Source: Lachnospiraceae bacterium AM93-12TA (GTDB lineage Bacteria > Bacillota > Clostridia > Lachnospirales > Lachnospiraceae). From it: 64,000 bases of DNA. The position numbers were made by a program, and so were the translations under genes. The stretch spans positions 62,001 through 126,000 of the forward strand of contig JAQERH010000001.1 of assembly GCA_027698105.1 (NCBI GenBank), read 5' to 3'. This document shows positions 17,504 through 25,579 of the stretch, piece by piece. The number at the start of each line of letters is the position of its first letter. Position 1 is the stretch's first letter. The notes under the pieces are model-generated. The model saw only the letters and a program-made list of their open reading frames with translations, searched no databases and had not been told where the DNA came from.

Positions 17504-17529
17504 GATATAATATCTGCTGATATTATATC
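17504..17529. promoter_or_regulatory. Perfect AT-rich dyad upstream of the DUF2726 gene
   Basis: GATATAATATC (17504-17514), TGCT, GATATTATATC (17519-17529). It embeds TATAAT on the plus strand (17506-17511) and could be both a -10 region and a binding site for the gene at 17571. Confidence 0.5.
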
Positions 17530-17570
17530 GTCAATCCAAGATACCTATTGAATAAGAAAGAGAGGATGCT

Positions 17571-18023
17571 GTGACTAGTTCAACATTTCTTCTTGCGGCA
17601 GGAGCAGTTCTGGCTGCCGCCCTCCTTCTATTGGCTGTTTTAAAAAAAAGCCGGCTTCCTTATGAGGCAAAGCCGCTTCTTACCAAACGGGAATATGCTT
17701 TTTACCGGATTTTAAAACGGGAGGCTGATGCCAGACAGCTTTTAATCTGTCCTAAGGTAGGACTGAAAGATTTAATGGAGGTCACCAATCGAAAAAATTT
17801 TTTTAAATATTTCCGAAAAATCTCCCAAAAGCATGTGGATTTTGTCATCTGTGATAAAAATCTTCAGGTTCTGTTTGCCATTGAGCTGGACGACAAAAGC
17901 CACGATACCAAAGATGCACAAAAACGTGATTTGTTTAAGGATCAGGCATTTAAAGCTGCCAAAATTCCACTGAAACGAATCCGATACTTTAACGAGCAGG
18001 CTGTAAAAGAGCTGTTTCGCTGA
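17571..18023 (+). CDS. Membrane-anchored DUF2726 (nuclease-fold) protein
   Basis: A 150-residue protein with an N-terminal transmembrane helix (about residues 5-24) and a DUF2726 domain. The domain has D90 in KHVDFVICD and the E105-x-D107 pair in AIELDDKSH with H111, then a Lys/Asp-rich helix and a final ARG-type strand (PLKRIRYF). This layout resembles Vsr-like restriction-endonuclease folds, but no activity has been shown for the small form that I know of. The start is GTG with GAGAGG upstream. A related domain ends the helicase at 36859-39576. Confidence 0.75.
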   Translation: MTSSTFLLAAGAVLAAALLLLAVLKKSRLPYEAKPLLTKREYAFYRILKREADARQLLICPKVGLKDLMEVTNRKNFFKYFRKISQKHVDFVICDKNLQVLFAIELDDKSHDTKDAQKRDLFKDQAFKAAKIPLKRIRYFNEQAVKELFR

Positions 18024-18064
18024 TGCAGGCCAGATGCAGCCGGCACCAGCAAAACAGTTCTTAT

Positions 18065-19096
18065 TTACTTTGGTGGAAATTTATAGTAGAGAGTTCCCGG
18101 CGCAGCACCTCCCCGGAAGCGTATCAGCTCGCTGACTGTCACCAGCTGAAATCCCTGTTCTGAGAGGGCAGGAACCAGCCGCTCCGTAGCGTCTGCTGTC
18201 GATTGATACAGCTCGTGCATCAGCACAATGTCTCCGTCCTTCACCTTTCCCAGAACTGCGGCTGTTGTCTGATCTGCATTTCTGGTTGCCCAGTCTCTTG
18301 TATCCACATTCCACAGAATAACAGGCTGATGGATATTGGCAAGCACTGTGGCATTGCTGCCGCCTCCCGGCAGACGAACCAGAGCCGGGGACACACCTGT
18401 CACAGCGGCTATGGCCTGATTTCCTGTCTCAATCTCTTTTCTTATATCTGCTGCCCCCAGCTTCTGAAGGTATTTATGGCTGTAGCTGTGGTTTCCAGCC
18501 TCATGGCCAGAGCTATGCATTCTTCGCATCTCATCCTGGTAGGAATTAACCCTGTTTCCCACCACGAAAAAAGTGGCCCGTCCATTATACCGCTCCATAC
18601 AGTCCATAATTCTGTTTCCTACTGGTGCATAGGGACCATCGTCGTAGGTAAGGGCAATCATAGGCTTAGCCGGATCAATCAGACGGCCTCCGCTCATAAT
18701 GCGTCCATCGTCTGCCTTTTCCTCTGAAGCCTGACTTTCTGTACTGCTCTCCTGGTTCGCTGTTTCTGCCGGCTGACCTTCTGTACCTGCCTGCTGGCTG
18801 GCTTCAGAACCTGCTTCTTGGTTTCCAGTCTCGGTCTGTTCGCCTGCTTCTGCCGCCAGATCCTTTCCCGGTCCTTCTGCCAGATCTTCCCTGGCTGCAC
18901 CTGCTGATACAGCTGCTCCGTCAGATGCCGGGCCAGCCGGACCATCTGCATAGGCCGTTATCTCTCCCGCTGATAAAAGCCCCAGACAAAGACAAAGAGC
19001 CAGTCCTTTACCGGCCTTTTTCTTCATTTTTTCTGCACCGCGCCGTATCATCTCTGCTGTACTTCCTGCAGCCGCTGTATTTTTTCTCACTGCCAT
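18065..19096 (-). CDS. Secreted polysaccharide deacetylase (NodB/CE4)
   Basis: A 343-residue carbohydrate esterase 4 protein that probably removes acetyl groups from peptidoglycan or another amino-sugar polymer outside the cell. A signal peptide spans about 25-50 with likely cleavage after AYA. An Ala/Glu/Gln-rich linker reaches residue 130. The catalytic domain has all five motifs: TYDDGP, HSYSH, RLPGG, VDTRDW and LMHE. AGGGGAGAG precedes the first ATG; in-frame ATGs at codons 16 and 24 are possible alternatives. The gene has its own promoter. Confidence 0.92.
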   Translation of the reverse strand: MAVRKNTAAAGSTAEMIRRGAEKMKKKAGKGLALCLCLGLLSAGEITAYADGPAGPASDGAAVSAGAAREDLAEGPGKDLAAEAGEQTETGNQEAGSEASQQAGTEGQPAETANQESSTESQASEEKADDGRIMSGGRLIDPAKPMIALTYDDGPYAPVGNRIMDCMERYNGRATFFVVGNRVNSYQDEMRRMHSSGHEAGNHSYSHKYLQKLGAADIRKEIETGNQAIAAVTGVSPALVRLPGGGSNATVLANIHQPVILWNVDTRDWATRNADQTTAAVLGKVKDGDIVLMHELYQSTADATERLVPALSEQGFQLVTVSELIRFRGGAAPGTLYYKFPPK

Positions 19097-19143
19097 TCCA
19101 CATCTCTCCCCTCTTCTGTCTGATTTATTCTCTCAATGACTCT

Positions 19144-19172
19144 ATTATACCTGTTTCACCAGAGGAATACAA
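19144..19172 (-). promoter_or_regulatory. Deacetylase gene promoter
   Basis: Minus strand TTGTAT (19167-19172), 17-bp spacer, TATAAT (19144-19149), about 48 bases upstream of the deacetylase ATG. Confidence 0.65.
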
Positions 19173-19201
19173 TTAAGTTTTCCTGACGATTTTTATATTT
19201 T

Positions 19202-19236
19202 GGGCATATGACCAAAATACTAATTGACATATGCCC
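19202..19236. promoter_or_regulatory. GGGCATATG dyad (operator) over the -35 of the DUF134 gene
   Basis: Perfect 9-bp arms GGGCATATG (19202-19210) and CATATGCCC (19228-19236), 17 bases apart. The right arm overlaps the -35 hexamer of the downstream promoter, so bound protein should repress. Autoregulation by the DUF134 HTH is an inference. Confidence 0.6.
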
Positions 19237-19252
19237 TTTACAGTTCTATACT
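19224..19252 (+). promoter_or_regulatory. Promoter of the DUF134-NifX gene
   Basis: TTGACA (19224-19229), 17-bp spacer, TATACT (19247-19252), about 62 bases before the ATG at 19314. Confidence 0.75.
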
Positions 19253-19313
19253 AAGAACAGAACTTCCGGTGTTTCTGTCTGCACCGGAACAGCTGAAAAC
19301 AGGAGGACTTCTT

Positions 19314-20081
19314 ATGCCAAGACCAACTAAATGCAGACGTGTCTGTCATTTTCCTCCATCCCTTGAATTTTATCCGCTTCAGGAAGGAGAAATGGAGACA
19401 CCTGTGATTCTGACTATAGATGAATATGAAGCCATCCGCCTCATGGATCTGGAGTGTCTGTCCCAGCAGGAATGCAGTCAGTGGATGGAAGTTGCCAGAA
19501 CCACTGTTCAGAGAATCTATGAGAGCGCCAGAAAAAAGCTGGCCCTCGCCCTAGTAGAGGGACGCCCTCTCCTCATCGCAGGAGGTGATTACCGCCTGTG
19601 TGACGGACAGGCAGGCTGCAGCTCTGACAGCTGTTTTAAACGCATGTACCATCAGCAATATAAAAAAACGAAAGGAGTATGTATGATGAGAATTGCAGTT
19701 ACCTATGAAAATGGCCAGATTTTTCAGCATTTCGGCCATACAGAACAGTTTAAAATTTATGATGTCGCAGAAGGCTCTGTTGAACATTCTGAAATCGTCT
19801 CTGCAAATGGAAGCGGCCATGGCGCTCTAGCAGGGATTCTCCACGCCCTGAATACAGATGTCTTAATCTGCGGAGGCATTGGGCAGGGTGCTCAGGAAGC
19901 GCTGGCGGCAGCAGGCATCAAGCTGTACGGAGGCGTATCCGGAGAAGCAGATGAGGCAGTCTCATCATTTTTAAAAGGAACTCTCGCCTTCCAGCCGGAT
20001 GTCAGATGCAGCCATCACGATGAACGCCACGGTGAAGGCCATACCTGTGGAGAACATGGGTGTGGAGAACACTGCCAGTAG
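19314..20081 (+). CDS. DUF134 HTH protein fused to NifX/NifB-type cofactor-binding domain
   Basis: A 255-residue two-domain protein. Residues 1 to about 120 are DUF134 (COG1342), with MPRPTKCRRV at the start and a sigma-like HTH around LSQQECSQWMEVARTTVQRI. From residue 124 (MMRIAVTYENG) comes a dinitrogenase iron-molybdenum cofactor-type domain with GHTEQFKIYDV and the VLICGGIGQGA loop. A Cys/His-rich tail (CSHHDERH, CGEHGCGEHC) looks metal-binding. The ATG at 19314 follows AGGAGG. Inside the frame, AAAGGAG stands before two ATGs at 19683/19686, so the second domain may also be made alone. Probable role: metal- or cluster-responsive regulation. Confidence 0.82.
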   Translation: MPRPTKCRRVCHFPPSLEFYPLQEGEMETPVILTIDEYEAIRLMDLECLSQQECSQWMEVARTTVQRIYESARKKLALALVEGRPLLIAGGDYRLCDGQAGCSSDSCFKRMYHQQYKKTKGVCMMRIAVTYENGQIFQHFGHTEQFKIYDVAEGSVEHSEIVSANGSGHGALAGILHALNTDVLICGGIGQGAQEALAAAGIKLYGGVSGEADEAVSSFLKGTLAFQPDVRCSHHDERHGEGHTCGEHGCGEHCQ

Positions 20082-20249
20082 GCTTCTAATTTTCTTATCA
20101 GGAAACCGCCCATTTTTTATTAATTTTTTTAATAAATGAATCCTATTGTCCTATTTACCTTATATATGCTAAGATAGAGTTGATTTTTGCCCTTGGGCAG
20201 ATAAAACTATAATTAATCACGGATCATTACGACTGAAAGGAAGGAAAAA

Positions 20250-21656
20250 ATGGGCGGATTTTTTGGTGTAACCTCAAAAACGAACTGTGCTTTAGATTTA
20301 TTCTTTGGAGTAGATTATCACTCTCATTTAGGAACGAGGAGGGGCGGCATGGCGGTTTATGGACCGAACGGCTTTAATCGTTCCATCCACAATATCGAAA
20401 ATTCCCCGTTTCGTACAAAATTTGAGCGCGATGTAGATGAACTGGAAGGAAATATGGGAATCGGCTGCATTTCCGACATGGAACCCCAGCCCCTTTTAAT
20501 CCAGTCTCACCTGGGCAGCTATGCCATCACCACTGTCGGAAAAATTTCTAATGAAAAAGAATTAATCAAAGAAGCTTATGAAAAAGGCCATATCCATTTC
20601 CTGGAAATGAGCGGAGGAAAAATCAATTCAACTGAGCTGGTAGCCGCTATTATCAATCAAAAAGAATCTATGGTAGAGGGACTGCGCTACGCCCAGGAAC
20701 GTATTGAGGGATCCATGAGTATCCTCATTCTGACACCAGAAGGAATTTATGTTTCCAGAGACCGGTTAGGCCGCACTCCTGCCATGATCGGAAAGAAAGA
20801 GGGCGCCTACTGCGTTTCCTTTGAAAGCTTCGCCTATATTAATCTGGGATATAAAGACTGCCATGAACTGGGACCTGGTGAAATTGTCTTTATGACACCA
20901 GAAGGATTTGAAATTTTAAGCAAACCCAGAGAGGAAATGAAAATCTGCTCCTTCCTGTGGGTTTATTACGGTTACCCTACCTCCACCTATGAGGGTGTCA
21001 ATGTAGAGTCCATGCGCTATGCATGTGGAAAGATGCTGGCCAAGCGGGATCATTCTGACGCAGATCTGGTAGCGGGTATTCCCGATTCAGGTATCGCCCA
21101 TGCAGTTGGATATGCCAACGAATCCGGCATTCCTTTTGCCCGTCCGTTTATTAAGTATACTCCTACCTGGCCCCGCTCCTTCATGCCCGCCAATCAGAGC
21201 CAGAGAAGCTTGATCGCCCGCATGAAGCTGATCCCGGTGGATTCCTTAATCCGCGACAAAAGCCTGCTTTTAATTGATGACTCTATCGTCCGCGGAACGC
21301 AGCTGGGAGAAACGACAGAATTTTTATATAAAAGCGGCGCCAAGGCAGTACATATCCGTCCGGCCTGCCCGCCTCTCATGTTCGGATGCAAATATCTGAA
21401 TTTCTCCCGCTCTAATTCTGAGATGGATCTGATCACCAGACGGATTATCAGAGACCGCGAGGGAGAGAATGTCTCTGAAGAGCTGTTAGCTGATTATGCC
21501 AATCCGGACAGCACAAACTACAAAGAGATGGTGGAGGAAATCCGTAAAAAACTGAATTTCACTACCCTTCAGTTCCACCGCCTGGACGATCTGGTGAAGT
21601 CTATCGGAATTTCTCCCTGCAAACTCTGCACCTACTGCTGGAGCGGCAAGGAATAA
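20250..21656 (+). CDS. PurF-like amidophosphoribosyltransferase homologue lacking the nucleophile Cys
   Basis: A 468-residue protein aligned over its whole length with glutamine PRPP amidotransferase, the first enzyme of purine synthesis. The phosphoribosyltransferase half has VAGIPDSG and the PRPP loop LLLIDDSIVRGTQ; the C-terminus keeps a CKLCTYC cluster like the Fe-S ligands of Bacillus PurF. The glutaminase half starts MGGFFGV where active enzymes have Cys-Gly-(I/V): the N-terminal nucleophile is Gly, and the usual HRGQ segment reads HLGTRRGG. It therefore should not hydrolyse glutamine and may use ammonia or have a different role. Purine genes are absent nearby. Confidence 0.85.
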   Translation: MGGFFGVTSKTNCALDLFFGVDYHSHLGTRRGGMAVYGPNGFNRSIHNIENSPFRTKFERDVDELEGNMGIGCISDMEPQPLLIQSHLGSYAITTVGKISNEKELIKEAYEKGHIHFLEMSGGKINSTELVAAIINQKESMVEGLRYAQERIEGSMSILILTPEGIYVSRDRLGRTPAMIGKKEGAYCVSFESFAYINLGYKDCHELGPGEIVFMTPEGFEILSKPREEMKICSFLWVYYGYPTSTYEGVNVESMRYACGKMLAKRDHSDADLVAGIPDSGIAHAVGYANESGIPFARPFIKYTPTWPRSFMPANQSQRSLIARMKLIPVDSLIRDKSLLLIDDSIVRGTQLGETTEFLYKSGAKAVHIRPACPPLMFGCKYLNFSRSNSEMDLITRRIIRDREGENVSEELLADYANPDSTNYKEMVEEIRKKLNFTTLQFHRLDDLVKSIGISPCKLCTYCWSGKE

Positions 21657-21681
21657 TGTGCGTCGGAGCCGATACTGTATA

Positions 21682-21724
21682 AAATAAAAGGAAGAGGAAC
21701 TGCATTTTCCTCTTCCTTTTATTT
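21682..21724. terminator. Bidirectional terminator between the PurF-like and GH3 genes
   Basis: Perfect 18-bp arms (21682-21699 and 21707-21724) with a 7-base loop; A/T-rich ends supply T-runs on both strands. The right arm contains the TAA stop of the GH3 gene (21719-21721), so the minus-strand hairpin begins within the coding sequence. Confidence 0.85.
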
Positions 21725-23065
21725 TGCCTGTTTTTTCTCTTTCTTCAATTTCCATATCCTCATGACCGACTCATCGATCCGTTTCTCTGTCAGGGTTCCT
21801 TCCTCCACAGCAGCTTTTACAGCCTGTACGGCAGCCCCAAAGTCCTCCGGCATCAGAATCATATCAACACCTGCCAACAGGGCCGCTACGGCAGCTTCCC
21901 CGCTGTCATAGCTCTCTGTCACAGCTCCCATATTCATGGCATCTGTGATAATAATTCCTTCAAAGCCCATCTGCTTTCTCAAAACGTCTGTTACAAAAAT
22001 CCTGGAAAAAACTGCCGGACGGCCATCCTCCTCCACTTCCGGGACACTGATATGGCCCACCATTACAAAATCAGCCCCGCTTTCAATTCCTGCAGCAAAG
22101 GGTAAAAGCTCTGTCTGTTTCAGCTCTTCCAATGTTCTGTGCAGGACAGGTTTCGTCTCATGGCTGTCCTCTGCTGTCCCTCCATGACCTGGAAAATGTT
22201 TCAGAACCGGACTGACTCCGTGCTTTTTTAATCCCTTTACCTCCTCAGAAACCATGCGTGACACCAGAGCGGCATCAGAACCAAACGCCCGTCTGGCTGC
22301 CACTGTATTATCCGGATTGGTAAATATATCTGCCACCGGGGCAAAATCCACATCAAAGCCCAGCTCTGCCAGATACCGTCCAATGGAATCTCCTGTCTCA
22401 AAGGCCTTTCTCTCGTCTCCGGAAGCGCCAATTGTACTCATATCCGGAAAAGCTGTCAGAGAAAATCCTTCTTTTCCGCTGATTCGGGCCACCTGCCCTC
22501 CTTCCTCGTCCACAGCCAGAAAGGGCGGCACACCGCTTCGCTCAGTTCCATACTGGGCAGTCTTTGACAGCATCTCTTTCGTCTGGGCTTCATCCTTTAA
22601 ATTCTGACTAAAATAGATAATTCCACCTGCCGGACGCTCCCAGAGAGCATCCTTTGTCGTCTCCCCGGCCATATAAACTTCATCATAGCCTGTCAGAGCC
22701 TCCGGTGTAACCATAAACAGCTGAAATATCTTTTCCTCCAGAGTCATGGAAGCAGGAAGGTTCTCTGCCGTCCCGGCTGACTCTGATATCCTGCCGTCTG
22801 CTTCGCTTTCCTGTCCTGGATTTTTCCTAGATTCTCCCAGTCCAATCCCTGTATCATCCCCTGGAAGCTGCTCCGGATGTATCAGACCGGCTTCCTCCCG
22901 CTTCCCGCCTCTGTCTCCTGACAAAGCTCCTGCTGCTGCAAGAATGGCTGCTGCAAGAACTGCCAGAAGCAAAATCAAAAAGCGCCTTCTCTTTTCTTCC
23001 TGGCGTCTTCGCCTGCTACGCGCTCTGGAACGCCTTCTCCTCTGCCTTACCTGTTCGTCATCCAT
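21719..23065 (-). CDS. Membrane-anchored GH3 beta-N-acetylhexosaminidase-like enzyme
   Basis: A 448-residue glycoside hydrolase family 3 protein. A very Arg-rich cytoplasmic start (about residues 1-28) precedes one TM helix (about 29-48), then a Gly/Glu linker and the catalytic domain outside. Family signatures are KHFPGHGG followed by a DSH catalytic dyad, and IITDAMNMG with the nucleophile Asp. NagZ-type enzymes remove beta-GlcNAc from peptidoglycan fragments. The ATG overlaps the stop of the upstream lipoprotein gene (TAATG), so translation is coupled. Last gene of the leftward operon. Confidence 0.88.
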   Translation of the reverse strand: MDDEQVRQRRRRSRARSRRRRQEEKRRRFLILLLAVLAAAILAAAGALSGDRGGKREEAGLIHPEQLPGDDTGIGLGESRKNPGQESEADGRISESAGTAENLPASMTLEEKIFQLFMVTPEALTGYDEVYMAGETTKDALWERPAGGIIYFSQNLKDEAQTKEMLSKTAQYGTERSGVPPFLAVDEEGGQVARISGKEGFSLTAFPDMSTIGASGDERKAFETGDSIGRYLAELGFDVDFAPVADIFTNPDNTVAARRAFGSDAALVSRMVSEEVKGLKKHGVSPVLKHFPGHGGTAEDSHETKPVLHRTLEELKQTELLPFAAGIESGADFVMVGHISVPEVEEDGRPAVFSRIFVTDVLRKQMGFEGIIITDAMNMGAVTESYDSGEAAVAALLAGVDMILMPEDFGAAVQAVKAAVEEGTLTEKRIDESVMRIWKLKKEKKQAK

Positions 23066-24054
23066 TACTGTTCTCCCAGCTGTTCTGTCTGAATTAAGGT
23101 GTGCTTTCTGTAAATCTCAAAAAAGTCAGCGCCCTCTGCATACGCTTTTCCCGCAAGGGTCAAAGATTCCCAGTCCCTCACTGAATCATTCAGGGTAAGC
23201 CCCGCCTGAAAGCCGCTGTAAATATCCTGAAAGGCCTTCTGCCGTCTGGCATTATAAATCTGTTCCTTTCTCTGGGCGGTAGCTTCCTGATCGTAGTCAT
23301 TGTCACAGCGGATAATGCAGTATTCCCCCTCGTCCTCCACAACCTCACTCACTTCTCCTGTCTCTAACGAGAAGGCTGCATAGTCATAGGCTTCTCCTTT
23401 GTCCGCCCGCCCAAGCTTTTCAGAAGACACTTCCAGCCCTTTAGCCGCTGCGGCTCTTTCCATGGAAGTCCCCTCCTTCAAACTGTCTGCCAGAGACTGA
23501 GCCAGCTCCAAATCGTCTGTCCTCACCTCTGAAATCTCAATCACCTTTGCTTCGCTGTCACTGACCTCCATATCCAGATCTTTTGTCAGCTCTCCCACTG
23601 TTTTATTGGCCAGACAGTAATCGTGGAACATGGTACTGACAGAAGTTTCATCCACTCCCATGTAGGAAATATCCTCTGAAGTCAAAGCAGCCAGATATTC
23701 GTCTGCCGCCTGGGACATAGCCGCTGCTTCCTCTTCTGTCAGGGAAATATTTCTCTCCTTAGCCAGGAGAGTCAGAATTTTCAGTTCATCCATAAAACTT
23801 TTCAGCTGTTCCTTTGTGTATTCCTCAAAGGTTTTACCTGACTCGTCCACCTGGGCAGACCAGATTTGATCAGTACACAGACTCTCACAGGTATTTTTCT
23901 GGGACATAGCTGCTATCATAATCTCCGGCAGGCCGTAGCCTCTCTCGCTTCCCATTCCTGCCAGAATTGATTCTGTTTTCTGGCATCCTGACAGGAGAAA
24001 CGCCAGAGAAACCAGAATTGCTGCCCTGACCCTCCATATTTTTCCTCTGCTCAT
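23065..24054 (-). CDS. SurA/PrsA-like peptidyl-prolyl isomerase lipoprotein
   Basis: A 329-residue lipoprotein: signal helix and lipobox LLSGC near residue 23, a SurA_N-like helical region, and a diverged parvulin-like section around residues 180-290 (EISEVRTDDLELAQSLADSLKEG). Such proteins fold exported proteins outside the membrane. The parvulin active-site residues are not obvious, so it may act mainly as a chaperone. I chose the ATG at 24054, which has AAAGGAG six bases upstream, over one 11 codons earlier. It follows the HAD gene by 34 bp and overlaps the GH3 start. Confidence 0.75.
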   Translation of the reverse strand: MSRGKIWRVRAAILVSLAFLLSGCQKTESILAGMGSERGYGLPEIMIAAMSQKNTCESLCTDQIWSAQVDESGKTFEEYTKEQLKSFMDELKILTLLAKERNISLTEEEAAAMSQAADEYLAALTSEDISYMGVDETSVSTMFHDYCLANKTVGELTKDLDMEVSDSEAKVIEISEVRTDDLELAQSLADSLKEGTSMERAAAAKGLEVSSEKLGRADKGEAYDYAAFSLETGEVSEVVEDEGEYCIIRCDNDYDQEATAQRKEQIYNARRQKAFQDIYSGFQAGLTLNDSVRDWESLTLAGKAYAEGADFFEIYRKHTLIQTEQLGEQ

Positions 24055-24088
24055 TGTTCTCTCCTTTGCTTCCAGCTCTCCTGCCAAG

Positions 24089-24877
24089 CTAGAGCAGCGC
24101 TTTTAAAATCTTCAAAACCCCGTCTCTTACGTTTGTGTCTGTCTGGAATCGGGCAGCCTGCTTTACCTCTGGTCTGGCATTTCCAACAGCAAAGCTGTAG
24201 TAGGCTCTGTTTAACATTTCTATGTCATTCATCTGATCGCCAAATGCCATCGTTTCCTCAGGTGCAATGCCAAGACTCTCCTGAAGCGTTTTCACTGCCT
24301 CGCCCTTGTTGACTCCCAAAGCCATACAATCCATCCACATATCACCGGAAAGCGTAATCTTCATCCTGTCCTTGTACTTATCCCAGAAGGCCCCTGCCTC
24401 CGCCTGAATATCAGCTTTCTTATAGGCAGCTACCTTGATAATGGAATCGTCCACCTTCGTCACGTCCTCCACCTGAACCACGTCAAAATGGTAGCCGTTC
24501 TTTACCCAGTCGATAAATTCCTGATTTTTCGTCTCCATATAAGCATGGCTGGATCCGCTGATGACCAGATCCAGCTGTGGATTTTTTCTGATATCTTCAA
24601 TCAGTTCCACAGCATCTCTCCTCTCCATCGGGTAGAGAAACAGATTTCTGCCCAGGCAGCCCAGATAAGCGCCGTTTTCTGCAATATAAAAGATTTCCTT
24701 TCCAATGGGGGCAAAGGTATATTCAATGCTGGCAGCCTGACGTCCGCTGGCCGCTGCAAAGTGAATCTGCTTCTCCCTTTTCAGCCGCATGATCACGTCG
24801 AACAGTTCCTGGTTTATCCTGTTTTCCCCGTCCTGCACCAGCGTTCCATCTATATCAGATACTATCAGTTTAATCAT
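24089..24877 (-). CDS. Cof-type HAD-IIB phosphatase
   Basis: A 262-residue haloacid dehalogenase-family hydrolase with the C2 (Cof-type) cap. Motif I is VSDIDGTLV with nucleophile and acid/base Asp, motif II AASGR, motif III Lys in VNKGEAVK and motif IV FGDQMNDIEML. Members dephosphorylate sugar phosphates, FMN or pyridoxal phosphate; the substrate here cannot be inferred. The ATG overlaps the maf stop by 4 bp. Confidence 0.9.
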   Translation of the reverse strand: MIKLIVSDIDGTLVQDGENRINQELFDVIMRLKREKQIHFAAASGRQAASIEYTFAPIGKEIFYIAENGAYLGCLGRNLFLYPMERRDAVELIEDIRKNPQLDLVISGSSHAYMETKNQEFIDWVKNGYHFDVVQVEDVTKVDDSIIKVAAYKKADIQAEAGAFWDKYKDRMKITLSGDMWMDCMALGVNKGEAVKTLQESLGIAPEETMAFGDQMNDIEMLNRAYYSFAVGNARPEVKQAARFQTDTNVRDGVLKILKALL

Positions 24878-25500
24878 ATACTTCCCTCCGCCAGATCTCT
24901 CAGTTTTCGATAGGTTTTTCCTGCCGGAAGTCCCACCACGCTGGTATAGGATCCGTTCACTCCTTCGATAAAAGCGGCGAATGCTCCCTGAACAGCATAA
25001 GCTCCCGCCTTATCCATGGACTCCCCGCATGCAATATACTCCTCTATTTCTGTTTCTGTCATCGATGCCACCCTTACATCTGTTTTCTCTGCAAAGGTGA
25101 GCTGTCTGTCTTCATAGATAATCGTAACTCCTGTATAAACCTGATGAACACGCCCGGCAATCCGGCGAATCATCCTTTTTGCATCCTCCTCGTCCCTGGG
25201 TTTTCCAAGAATTTCTCCGTCTGCCGCCACAATCGTGTCTGCTCCTATCACCGCAAAGCTGCCTTCTGCCTCCGCCTGATACCTGCTGTACACATCCTCT
25301 GCCTTCTGCATGGACAGTTCCTTAACAATCTGCTCCGGATCAGAAGCAGTCATGTGTTCCTCCACCTCCGACGGCATAATAACCGGCTCTATTCCAAGCT
25401 GGTTTAAAATATCACGCCTTCTCGGTGAAGCAGATGCCAGTACAACCGGAAACGAAAATACCTTCCAAATATGCGATGAATATTTATTCTCTAATGCCAT
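24874..25500 (-). CDS. maf: Maf-family nucleotide pyrophosphatase
   Basis: A 208-residue Maf/HAM1-fold enzyme that hydrolyses dTTP/UTP and modified nucleotides and is linked to septum control. Signatures are VLASASPRRRDIL, IGADTIV and GKPRDEEDA. About 15 extra residues precede the fold; AGGAGA lies before the ATG at 25500 and supports the longer start. Coupled to the HAD gene by an ATGA overlap. Confidence 0.93.
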   Translation of the reverse strand: MALENKYSSHIWKVFSFPVVLASASPRRRDILNQLGIEPVIMPSEVEEHMTASDPEQIVKELSMQKAEDVYSRYQAEAEGSFAVIGADTIVAADGEILGKPRDEEDAKRMIRRIAGRVHQVYTGVTIIYEDRQLTFAEKTDVRVASMTETEIEEYIACGESMDKAGAYAVQGAFAAFIEGVNGSYTSVVGLPAGKTYRKLRDLAEGSI

Positions 25501-25579
25501 ATATCAATCTCCTATTCTCTCTGCTGTCTCCTCTTTTATACCACAAAAACAAAGGTCTGGCAAACCTCCCTTTTTCCTC

